A stretch of 64,000 nt of DNA from positions 85,912,712-85,976,711 of the forward strand of contig JAVMKO010000009.1 of the NCBI GenBank assembly GCA_032164245.1. The letters run 5' to 3'. Every line of letters begins with the position of its first letter. Within the stretch, counting starts at the first letter, position 1. Below are positions 22,201 to 34,200 of this stretch, piece after piece. The notes beneath the pieces were generated by a model. That model was not told the DNA's origin. It worked only from the letters and a program-made list of their open reading frames with translations, and ran no database searches. The position numbers and the translations under genes were made by a program. This DNA comes from Sternotherus odoratus. Taxonomy: Eukaryota; Chordata; Testudines; Kinosternidae.

Positions 22201-25200
22201 TGCGTGTAGCACGGGGTCAGTGAGGGGAGATGCTGTGCTGGGCACAGGGTGAAATGGCTCTGTACTGTACGGGTGATGCAGACGTGTCTTCACTTGGTGC
22301 GTGTAGCACGGGGTCAGTGAGGGGAGACGGCCGTGCTGGGCACAGGGTGAAATGGCTCTGTACTGTACGGGTGATGCAGACGTGTCTGTCACTTGGTGCG
22401 TGTGGCACGGGGTCAGTGAGGGGAGACGGCCGTGCTGGGCACAGGGTGAAATGGCTCTGTACTGTACGGGTGATGCAGACGTGTCTTCACTTGGTGCGTG
22501 TAGCACGGGGTCAGTGAGGGGAGACGGCCGTGCTGGGCACAGGGTGAAATGGCTCTGTACTGTACGTGTGATGCAGATGTGTCTTCACTTGGTGCGTGTG
22601 GCACGGGGTCAGTGAGGGGAGATGGCCGTGCTGGGCACAGGGTGAAATGGCTCTGTACTGTACGTGTGATGCAGACGTGTCTGTCACTTGGTGCGTGTAG
22701 CACGGGGTCAGTGAGGGGAGACGGCAGTGCTGGGCACAGGGTGAAATGGCTCTGTACTGTACGGGTGATGCAGACGTGTCTTCACTTGGTGCGTGTAGCA
22801 CGGGGTCAGTGAGGGGAGATGGCCGTGCTGGGCACAGGGTGAAATGGCTCTGTACTGTACGTGTGATGCAGACGTGTCTGTCACTTGGTGCGTGTAGCAC
22901 GGGGTCAGTGAGGGGAGACGGCAGTGCTGGGCACAGGGTGAAATGGCTCTGTACTGTACGGGTGATGCAGACGTGTCTTCACTTGGTGCGTGTAGCACGG
23001 GGTCAGTGAGGGGAGACGGCCGTGCTGGGCACAGGGTGAAATGGCTCTGTACTGTACGTGTGATGCAGACGTGTCTTCACTTGGTGCGTGTAGCACGGGG
23101 TCAGTGAGGGGAGACGGCCGTGCTGGGCACAGGGTGAAATGGCTCTGTACTGTACGTGTGATGCAGACGTGTCTGTCACTTGGTGCGTGTGGCACGGGGT
23201 CAGTGAGGGGAGATGCTGTGCTGGGCACAGGGTGAAATGGCTCTGTACTGTACGGGTGATGCAGATGTGTCTGTCACTTGGTGCATGGAGAATTTTGCCT
23301 AGCAGTACCTATAAGAGGCAGCACTTGGGCCTCATGATGAAAGCCTCCTCCCAGCTATCTCAGGTGGCTTCATGCTCCCCCCGCCTCAGTTCCTGTGCAC
23401 CGAACACCCAGAGACTGGACTCTGATGCAGGGGGGATGGAGGGTGGCTTGTGGAATACACGTCTGCATTGCATCTCAAAAGCCAGTTACAGGAAGGAATC
23501 ATTTCTTCTTCGAGTAGATGCGTGTACTGTCTATTCCACTTCACGGGCTCCGAAGCAGTTAGCCCCCCACGAGGCAGGGCTTGGTGTCTATGTACACAAG
23601 GATCACAGGACCATCTGCTCTGGAAGACACGGTACTGGCATAATGGTTTGTAAAAGTACGAATCAACCACCACAGAGCAGCACTGCAAACTCCACACAGA
23701 TGTCAGTGAGGAACACTCCTGATGTTGCTTGCGCTCTCACAGAATGCACTCGTACACACGGAGGGGCAAAGCCAACGCTATCTCCTATGCCGTCTTGATG
23801 CAGGACGTTATCCGTTTAGAAATCGTCTGCGGCGAGAGCGCCTGACCCTTAATGCAATCTGCATTTGACACAAGAGGGCAAGGTGAGGCACGAAATGGGT
23901 TAGTTCTATCCAAACAGGAGGCTAGATGTCTGACATCTAATGGATGAAGACGCTGCTCCTCTGGAAGTGAACGCAGGTTCGGGAAGAACACAGGCAAATA
24001 GCCCACCTGGTTCAAATGAAACCAAGAAACCACTTCAGACAGAAAGGGTGGGTGTGATTGTAAAGTCACTTTGTCCTTGGAGAATTGTGTAAGAACTCAG
24101 ACTCTCTGTGTGGATAATATTGCTACCAGGAACTCAGTCTTCTGACACAAAAGCAGAAAGGAACAAGATGCCAGAGGTTGGAATGGCGGTCCCATCAAAG
24201 CTGCCAGGGCCACATTATGGTCCCAAGAGGCTCTCAGACCAGAGGATGGAGACAAAGAAGCCCTTATAAGAATTCTGCTCCCATGGCACGGGAGAAGACT
24301 GATGTTCCCTGAATGGGGGGGGGGGGGGGAACGAACTGCTGGTATCACTGCCAGATGCACTCTCAATGAGCTAAGCGCAAGACCCAATGACTCATGGTGC
24401 AGCAAGTACTCCAAGATGTCCTAGGTTGGGCCACGAAATTCTACCTCCACACTGAAAACCACTCCATTTCACCGAATACGCCATTCTGATAGAGGACCTA
24501 CTATTGTTGAATAGGACCTGTTGAAACGTGGCCAAACAGCACTTTCCTCTCATTCAGCCACGAAGTGGCCACACCGTGGCAGACAGGAAGCTAATCCCAG
24601 GATGCAAGGTGGAGCCGTGATTCTGAGTGAGTAGGTTGGGATGGAGGAAGGGGAATGACCGCGTGAGAAGGCCGGAGAACCAGCACTGCCTCGGTCATGC
24701 TGGGACCATGAGAATGAGCTTAGCCTGATCCACCTTCAGCTTGAGGATGAACGGTGGGAGGATTGGGATCAGGGAAAAGTGACTGCCAGCTAAGGTGGAA
24801 CGGGTTGGACAGGGAACCCAGACTGAGGCCCCCTTGAGAACAAAATGGTTGGCGTTAGCACAAGTCAATCACCAGAATGCCCCAAGCTGCAAAGATAAAC
24901 CAGAGGACATGTCTTCAGGGACCACTCATGATGCAGGGATAAATTCCTGCTGAGAAGGGGCAGAGAGCTAATATCCAACAACGTATCTGTATTCTCCTTC
25001 AGGAACTCTACTTGAACACCCAGGGAAGAATCTAAACCACACCGCAAATGGTTCTGCTATGCCTTGAAATCCTCTGGTACTGAAGGAGAGGAAGATCCAG
25101 GCACCATGGAATCCTCCAGGATGAAGATGAAGTGGTTAACAGTGGCTGTGCTGGATCCTGTTCCAGGAGTGATGGGCCTGCATGAGGCTTTGCCAGGGGA

Positions 25201-28200
25201 AGGCTCACAGGTACCTGGAGCTATGGTGAATCAAGTCACCACCACAGACCTGCCCTGTGATCTCACCTTAGAGCAAGGTGAGGAGAGGGTCCTCCGGATT
25301 GAGGAGCGTCCCACAGATTCCATGGAGGCCATTGGTATGGATAGGGCATTGATGGCCAATAGGTGTCAGGCCAGGGACCCCATCCCGACTGCGAGACAAG
25401 CGCCAATCCTGGTTCCCATGTGGCTCCATGAATGGCCCCCGATGCGGGTCAGGCAATGGACAGTGAGAGGAGGCTCTGGACACCAAGGAATCCCAGGCTT
25501 CAGGGGATCAAGGTGGCACCTGCCCTGAGTGGGTGAGTCTGACCCACTCATAGCCCAGAATGGAGAGGGAGCTGGGGCCGGCGGTGGAAACAGAGTCACC
25601 AGCACTCAGTACACCCCCATCATTTCTGGTGCTGGAAGTGGTGCCAATCCCCAAACCAGCAGTGGTGCCAGGGTGACTGATGGTGCCAAAGTGGAGAGTG
25701 ATGAGTGTGCGCTGACAACAGGGATACCAAAGTTGTTCCTGGCACGGAAGAGATCCTTTGTGCTGAGCCTGGTCCCAGCCCCCTTCCACTGACTGTGGAA
25801 GGGAAACATTGGTGTGTGGTGCTGACAGATTCATAGGTCCTCAATGGCTATTAGCCAAGATGGGCAGGGATGGGTCCCTAGCCTCTGTTTGCCAGGAGCT
25901 GGGAAGGGGCGTCAGGGGATGGATCACTTGATGATTCCCTGTTCTGTTCGTTCCCTCTGGGGCACCTGGCATTGGCTACTGTCCGAAGACAGGTGTGACG
26001 TTGCACTCCATATCTTTATAGAATATGTTTACAAGTGTGAATGTGATGTAACTGGAATATGCTTTATGCAAAAGGTCTCTTGTAAGGTATCATCACAAAG
26101 CTTCTACTGAGGGTGCTCACCCTATTGGTATAAATGTATCCTTCTTGTACCTGAAGCTAGAAATACAAAGTTCTACCCTGAAGTCCGATTGTAAGTATGC
26201 AAAGTGGGGGTCATTAATGGCGGTTTAGAATCTTGATGGCTCCTATTCACCAGGACAATTGGTCGTAAATGGCTGTATTTACTTGGAAGCCTTCCTGTGA
26301 GTCAGGCCAGGAAGAATGGAGGCTTGAGGTCTCTCAGGACATGTGACCATGTCACCTGGTACCGGAATCCATCTTAAACCTGGTGATTTTCCATTTAGAA
26401 GGAGGGGTCTGGGGAGTTGGGGACCCAGAGAGACAAAAGATTCCCGCCTTGTGCCAAAGCCATAAAAGGGGGTGGAACAGAACAAAGGGGGTGCAGTCAT
26501 AAGAAATCCCCCAGTTACCATCTGAGCTGAAACTAACAAGGACTGTACCGGGGAAAGGATTGGGCCCAGACTAGAAAGGAGTCTAGTCTGTGAAAGAAAC
26601 TCATTGGAACATCTCTGAGGGTGAAATTTACCTGTAATCCGTTTCTAAATGTATTAGGCTTAGACTTGCGTGTTTTGTTTTATTTTGCTTGGTAACTTAC
26701 TTTGTTCTGTCTTGAACAAAGTAACGAGTTTGTTATTACTTAAAGCCAGTTAAATCCTACTTTTTATACTTAATAAAATCACTTTTGTTTATTAGTGAAC
26801 CCAGAGTAAGTGATTCATACCTGGGGGAACAAACAGCTGTGCATATCTCTATCAGTGTTATAGAAGGCAGACAATTTATGAGTTTACCCTGTATAAGCTT
26901 TATACAGAGTAAAACATTTATTTGGGGGTTTGGATCCCATTGAGAACTGGGGGTCTTGGCGCTGGAGAGAGATGACTTGCTGAGCAGTGGAAAATGGGCT
27001 CAGAGGTAATTCCAGCACATCAGGTGACCGAACCCGTCCCAAGGAGGTCTCTGTGACCGAACCCGTCATAGCAGGATACGGGGCTAGATGGACCTCTGGT
27101 CTGACCCAGGATGGCCGTTCTTCTGTTTGGTTCAGCGGCTTGCCCAGTCAATGGGCTATAAATGATGAAGCCCTCCCAAGGTCCAAGAGCAAGAAAGAGG
27201 TCGGGATGGAAAAGCAGAGGTCCATTGCTACTTGCTATGCCACTGGCACAGAAACAGCTAGTGCTGGTATCACCCTCGTCAGTACCGGACTCAGCCAGAA
27301 CTGGAGACAGCAATACAGGCTCTCTGACCCCGTACGCAGTACCGGGCAGTGCTTGATGGAAACTGCTCCATCCCATTGTTTCGGTCCACACTCCTTCAGG
27401 AGGAGGCAGACGAGTCCCCACACAACCTGGAGCAGCCACGGTCAGTCTTACGAGACCTCCTGCTTGGCGCACTCAGCAGGGAGAGACTCCTCCATCTCTT
27501 CAGAGAGGCACCAGCCCCAGAGTGCGGAACAGCAGCACACTCAGAGCCTGAGGGTGACTTCCAATCCCACTTTGGCCTGTCCAAGCAGGGGCTGCTTCAG
27601 ATCGAGATCTCTCACTACCCGAGTCTGTTTGATGGGCGCTAAGACACAGTGAGGTTGAGGTTAGGAGCCACACAGAGCTCTGGCCAGGAACAAGAAACTG
27701 AGGGGGTAGAATCAGAGAGGTAGCCGTGTTAGTCTGGAATAGCAGAGGTAACAAAAGTCCTGTGGCACCTTAAAGACTAACTATAAAGTTTTGAAGCATA
27801 AGCTTTCGTGGGCTAATACCCACTTCGTCGGATGCAAGCAGTGGAAGACTGAGGGGGTAGAGGCAATGCTTCCTGCAATAGCCAGGGGAGGGACTGTCAG
27901 CATGAGGCGCAAGCTCCGCCTCCTACAGGTACCTCTAGGCTAAATTCTCCAGCTCCAGTGCACTGGGCACACACACACGTTTGTGGAATACGTGGATGCA
28001 TCTGACCAAGGAAGACTGCTGCAGAGACTAATATGGGGTATCCTATTGCCTCTCTATAAATCCATAGTACGCCCACATCTTGAATACTGCGTGCAGATGT
28101 GGTCACTCTATCTCACAAAAGATACATTGCAACTGGAAAAGGGCAACAAAAATGATTAGGCGTATGGAACGGCTTCCATATGAGGAGAAATTAATAAAAC

Positions 28201-31200
28201 AGACTTTTCAGCTTGGAAAAGAGACGACTAAGGGGAGACAAAATCATGATTATTGTGGAGAAAGTAAATAAGGAAGTGTTATTTACTCCTTCTCATAACA
28301 CACGAACTAGAGGTCACCAAATGAAATTAATAGGCAGCAGGTTTAAAACAAACAAAAGGAAGTATTTTTTCACAGAACGCAGTCAACCTTTGGAACTCCT
28401 TGCCTGAGGATGGTGTGAAGGCCAAGACTATAACAGGGTTCAAAAAAGAACTAGATAAGTTCATGGAAGATAGGTCCATCAATTACTACTAGCGAGGATG
28501 GGCAGGGATGGTGTCCCTAGGCTCTGTTTGCCAGGAGTTGGGAATGGGCGACATGGGATGGATCACTTGATGATTCCCTGTTCTTTTCATTCCCTCTGGG
28601 GCGCCTGGCACTGGCCACTGTAAGAGACAGGATACTGGGCTAGATGGACCTTTGGTCTGACCCAGCCTGGCCGTTCTTAGTACTGGTCATAACACACATT
28701 GCAGAATTAGAGGGAGTCCAGGGAAAGGTGAGGAGAGTTAGAGGCCTGGAAGAAAACACCCGAAGAGAAAGCCCCCAGTGCGATTCTCACACAAAGAGCT
28801 GGTAGTTACTATGGGAGCAGGCCAGGGGAGCCCCCCGCCCCTAGGTACAGGTTTGGGTGGCGACGGTGTGAGGCCAGGAAAGAGCCTGGGGTGGGGGTGC
28901 AAGACCTGCCCACGCTCTCCCATTGCCTGGCATGGGGGTGGAGCCCGCGAGGCCAGGGAGCCCCCTACCTGCTGGATGCCGAGGCAGAGGTAATAGATGC
29001 TGTCTGGCTCGTAGCGCTCGCCGTTGGGCCGTGTTATCTCCTTGACGAACTGGGCAAGTCCATAGTTCAGCTCGGCAGCCGTGCAGGCCAGGATATCCTC
29101 TTTGATACGCATGGGCTTAGCTGCAGGGACAGAAGCAGATCAGCCTCAGGCAAGAGCTCTCGTGGGGGTGGAGTGCTCAGCGCTGACAAGGGAACCTGCT
29201 CGAGGGAAAGGTCCCTGGGGCTCGCTGGACTCAGGAGTTTCTTGGACAGGCTTCCAGTCCCACTGGGCTCCGCAGCCTGATGCTGCAACCCCCAGGGCAG
29301 AGGCAGCACTTACGCCCAAAGCGCAGCTCCTCTCCCTTGCTGGACTCCCCGCCGGCGTACTTGGTCTGCACCCAGCACTTCCAGGCATTCACCCCGTATG
29401 AATAATTCAGTCCTGTGCAGCTGGGCTGGCTGCTCATGGAGTCTCTGGAGCAGCTTTCGGAGAGCACCAGGCGCTTCTGACCCTGCGGAGAAGTGCACCG
29501 TAAGGCTGGGAATGCCAGAGCACATGTGGTGCAGAGGCACGTGTTATTGACAGTCCCAAAGGATCCCAGAATGCCCACAGACTCCTAGAAACGTGGGACT
29601 GGAAGGCCGCTCCCAAATGCCCATAACAGTGCTGCTTGGGGGAATCTGCTGCGAGACCAGGCTCGGGTGCCTTTTAGCAGGGTTGGCAGGCAGGAACACC
29701 CATCATCCCAGGGTGCTACAACAGACAGGCACTGCTGGAGCAAAGGACCAAGACCTGCTATCAATGAGGGCAGGCTGTGGGCAGCCACGGAGCTACCCCC
29801 AAAAGGAGACGGGCAACCATCAGACCAGCCCTCGCCCACGCAGCAGGAGCTGCAATAACGTCACTAACTCAACATGTTAACAGAGGCTGTGAAGTCCCAC
29901 AGCAAAGCCTAGAAGCTGGGAGGGCCACAGCTCTCTGGGTCAGGGAGGTCAGTGATATGCTCATCGGAGCATCTGATCTTCATATGACATTCCCAAGGTT
30001 TGTTTAGTGCCCACAAAGCTCTGGGAGCAGTGCTGATAGCCCTACACCCTACCACCCACTCAGTGGAGGCCTAATCAGCGTGGAGGAGAGCGGAAGAATT
30101 ACTTCTCGTGTCTTACTTACAACACTCCTGCTAATACAGCCCAGAACGATGTTTGCTTTTTTTGCAGCAGTGTTACACTGTTGACTCATATTTAGTTTGT
30201 GATCCACTCTGACCCCAGATCCCTTTCCGCAGTTCTCCTTCCTAGGCCGTCATTTCCCAGTTTGTCTGTGTGCCACTGATTGTTCCTCCCAAGTGGAGTA
30301 CTTTGCAGTTGTCCTTACTGAATTTCATCCTATTTACTTCAGACCATTTCTCCAGTTTGTCCAGATCAGTTTTGAATTTTAATCCTACCCTCCAAAGCAC
30401 TTGCAACCCCTCCCAGCTGGGTATCGTCTGCAAACTTTATACGTCTTCTCTCTGTGCCATTATCTAAACCATTGATGAAGATATTGAACAGAACCGGACC
30501 CAGAACTGGTCCTTGCGAGACCCCCACTCATCCTGCCCTTCCAGCATGACTGTGAACCCGGATAACTATTCTCCAACCAGTTTTGCACCCACCTTAGAGT
30601 AGCTCCACCTAGGTTATATCCACGAAGAGAACCTGGCATCCGGGCTGCAGTCCACTCAGTGAAAAAGCTCCCTCCAACAGCCCACCTCCTGTTCCCCCCC
30701 ATGGCCCAAACTGAGACCAGAACCCCACAGGGCTCAGCAGGCAACGTCCCCCAGCTGCCCTGGCCGCTGTAGCCCCACCCACGCAGCGCTCACCTTCCGG
30801 ATGGTGCGAGGGAGGTCTGGATCTGTGGATACGTCATCCGGCCCCACCAGGCCACAGTCAAAGAGGAAATCCACACTGGGGTTAATGTCCAGGGGGTCTG
30901 AGGGGACACAAGGCAGCACAGGAGGGTTCAGGGCTCTGGGATTTCATCAGCCACGCCATCCCCCCAGAGCCAGCTGGGCTAATGTGGGCCTTGCCCAGGG
31001 ACCCCCCAGGGAGATCGCTTCATCCCAGCACTGACAGCACCAAGCCACAGTGCACGAGAACACCTGGGCCTCGGAAAGAATTCCGCACACCACCTCCTGC
31101 AGGGGGGTTCCCCAAATCCCCTCCCTCGTCCAACGCTGCGGCCAGGCCGCTGCTGGCTGGGTACAGGGCGTGTAGGTTCACTGGAGTCTCCCACTCCTTG

Positions 31201-34200
31201 ACAGTGAGGGCCCCCGCTAAGTACTCCAGGGACCTCCGACCTGCTCCTGCCTGGCCGATGAGCCAGCAGCGAGCAGATGCCGGAGAGTGGCCCCCTTCCC
31301 TGCTGCTCCTTCCAGCAGGTCACAGTCCCAAGGTCACCCCCGAAGGGGCCAGGCTGCCGGCTGCATTCTCCTCTACTGAGGGAAGATGCCCTGCCCTGGG
31401 CACTGGTGGAGGGGAATGGGGAGCCTCACCACAGCTGCCTTGAGCCAGGGTTTGCTGGCTGCTGGTTTGCAAAGGGACACGCCAAGGGGCAGCCCCCCCT
31501 GGCCATGTCTTTGGAGAGGAGTTACTGCTTTCGAGGCTCTCCTGTCCCCAGGGGAACTGGGTTACAGCCCCTGCTCGGTTTCTGGTCCCGGCACATTGGA
31601 TCAGTCTGCTGGTTATTCGGCCAGATCCCTGGAGCAGATTTAGTGAAGGACAAACCTAACCCATTCCCTAATGGACGCCTCGCCCAGCTCAGAGGTCACT
31701 TGGCATTAGCCTTCAGCCAAGCCCTCTTGAGGGGACACGGTCACAATCCAGAGTGGCCAAGCTCAGGTTGAGACACCCCAGAGCGGAGGCAGGATTCTCC
31801 AAGGGATCTGGCACAGCCATACCCCCTTTGTTCCTGGCCTCCCCTTTCTGCGGGTTTTGCTGCTGACCTCGTCTGCGTCTCCCTGGTATTACTCCTTATG
31901 CCGTTGTGACGGACTAGGAATACTGGGTGTATGCCTCAGTTTCCCCTATGCATTTCTTGTTGCAAAGCAGAGAGACAACATAAACTGTCTTGGGGCCTGC
32001 CCTTCCCCCCTCACTGAAAGGCGTTGGCTGGAAGTGTTGTATAACAAAGAGGCCGGCTGAACCTGTTGGAGGTAGGTCAGGTGACCTGACCTAACCTGGC
32101 TGAGCAAGGGGGGAGGAGGGGCTGGAGAGAGTGACTTTCAGTTGGGAGTCTGAAGCTAGCTGGAGTCAGGCAGAGAAGAGGCAAGGAGCTCCAGGCAAGC
32201 TGGTCTACTTCTCTGGCCCCAAAATGAATCCAGCTGAGGGGTCACGTCCGCTGTCTGGTCTGTGTTAGACCAGGTACAGGTCATAGAATAAACCTCTGTT
32301 TTACTGGCTGGCTGAGAGTCACGTCTGACTGTGGATTTGGGGTGCAGAATCCATGGGCTCCCCCAGGACCCAGCCCGGGCGGCCTCGCTGGGGGAAGCAC
32401 ACGGAGGGGCAGAAGGTGCTGAATGCTCCGAGGTCAGACCCAGGAAGGTGGAAGCGGGAACCTCGAAAGCTCCTAGCCTTGGAGACAGGCTGTGTACGGA
32501 GAGAGGACGTTTTCCCCCAAAGTCCTGACTGGCTTCATAGGGAGCAAGTTCCAGACCCTCGCCCTGGGCACTCCGTGACAGCCGTGCAGTGTGGCCCACC
32601 CACGCCCTGTCTTTCTTAGGCTGCAGCCAGTGCCCCTGACTTGCCAGGGCCCAGAGTCACTGCTGAGCCTCACTGGCTTCCCTGCAATTGTGCAGAGACC
32701 CTTCAGCGTGTTCACTGCCCTGTTGGTCTCTCCTGATGCTCCTGTTGGAGGGACCAGCTTCATGCCCCAAACGTATCAGCCCCTCCTGCCTCCAGCTGCC
32801 ACTGGCCCTGTGTGCCCACTGGCCATTGGGTTCTTTGACTGGACTGTTTCTCTCTAAATGCTGCCTGAGCAGCAGGGTCCCTAGGTCAGTCTCAACGCTT
32901 CTCTGTGCCCCACACAGCCGGCTCTTACTTTTGGGGAAGTCGGCCTCCAGGTCCTGGCCAGGCTCATCCAAGACATTTGCCATCTTGACCGCCATGGCTA
33001 ACACATCATCTCTCGCTGGCCCAAACAGGTCGCAGTCCTCCAGGAGACCCTCTGCGCTCTGGTTACTCACCAGGTCTGTGGACACAAGAGCAGCTGAGGA
33101 TACTCATGCTCCCCCACCCCCTCCAACTGGAAACAGACACAAGGGCTCAAAGGACACTTGCAAAATTAAATAGACTCTTAGGCTGAGGCTCTGTGCTAAA
33201 GTGCAGCTGACCTCCCTACAAGCCATGCTGCTGTGCCTTCTCCAGCGCTGGGAGCAGCCCTACCGCCCCCCCCTGGAGACCTAGTCAGAGACTGGGAAAG
33301 GCAGCTCTCAGGTGACTGCTTGGGCAGTGCTTACTCCGTATGCAGGGCCCAGGAGGGACAGGGATTCACTCCTGCCAGGAGCTCCATTTTAAAATAGAGC
33401 ACTGGGAAGTGAACCCCTGTGTAGTATGCCCATCCCCACCAGACGGGGCAGGCACAGTTCTCTGCCAGAAACACAGCTCTTCAGGTGCCTTCCCAGCGGC
33501 ATCCACCTTAACGGTGGTGCTCCCCACAGTTAGCAACCACCTCCCACCCCCCACGCTGGGCAGCAGTTGGAGCCCGGACCAAAGGGCTGGCTTTTGTAGC
33601 AGCTTAGCCCAGACCAGCTCTGTGACGAAGTAGGAATACTGTGTGTGCCTCAGTTTCCCCTATGAATTTCTTGAGTGTCTATGTGGAGGGAAAAGGATGT
33701 GTAGTTGGTGCAAACCAGAGAGACAGGGTAAGCAAGCAGGCAACACCCTCCCCTCTCTGCAGGTGTGCATCCCAGAAGCTGTAATCTGACCTGAAGTGGG
33801 GAAGGGAGGTCACCTGACCCGGCTGAGCCATGGGGGAGGAGGGGCTGGAGAGAGTGAGTTTGAGTTTGGAGTCTGCAGCTGGCTGGGGAGAGGTTTTAGA
33901 ATCTGAAGCTGGGTGGGCAGAAGGGAGGCAGGCCCAGGCAGGGTCTGGCCTCCCTTGGGCCCCCAAAATGGATCCAGTGGAGGGGTTTGGGTACCCACAA
34001 GCTCGGTGTTAAACCATGTACCTGTTGATGAATAAACCTCTGTTTTACTGGCTGGCTGAGAGTCACGTCTGACTGTGGATTTGGGGTGCAGAATCCACGG
34101 GCTCCTCCAGGACCCCGCCCAGGCGGGCTTGCTGGGGGAAGCACACGGAGGGGCAGAAGGTGCTGAATGCTCTGAGGTCAGACCCAGGAAGGTTGAAGTG

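Noticed and set aside
21628..23235. Repeated [20 protein letters not shown] reading frames in the 98-bp array
   Set aside because: The unit length is not a multiple of three, so frames rotate from unit to unit. The array is intronic and non-coding.
21620..23288. A CRISPR-like array
   Set aside because: The units are tandem without unique spacers, in a vertebrate intron. It is a minisatellite.
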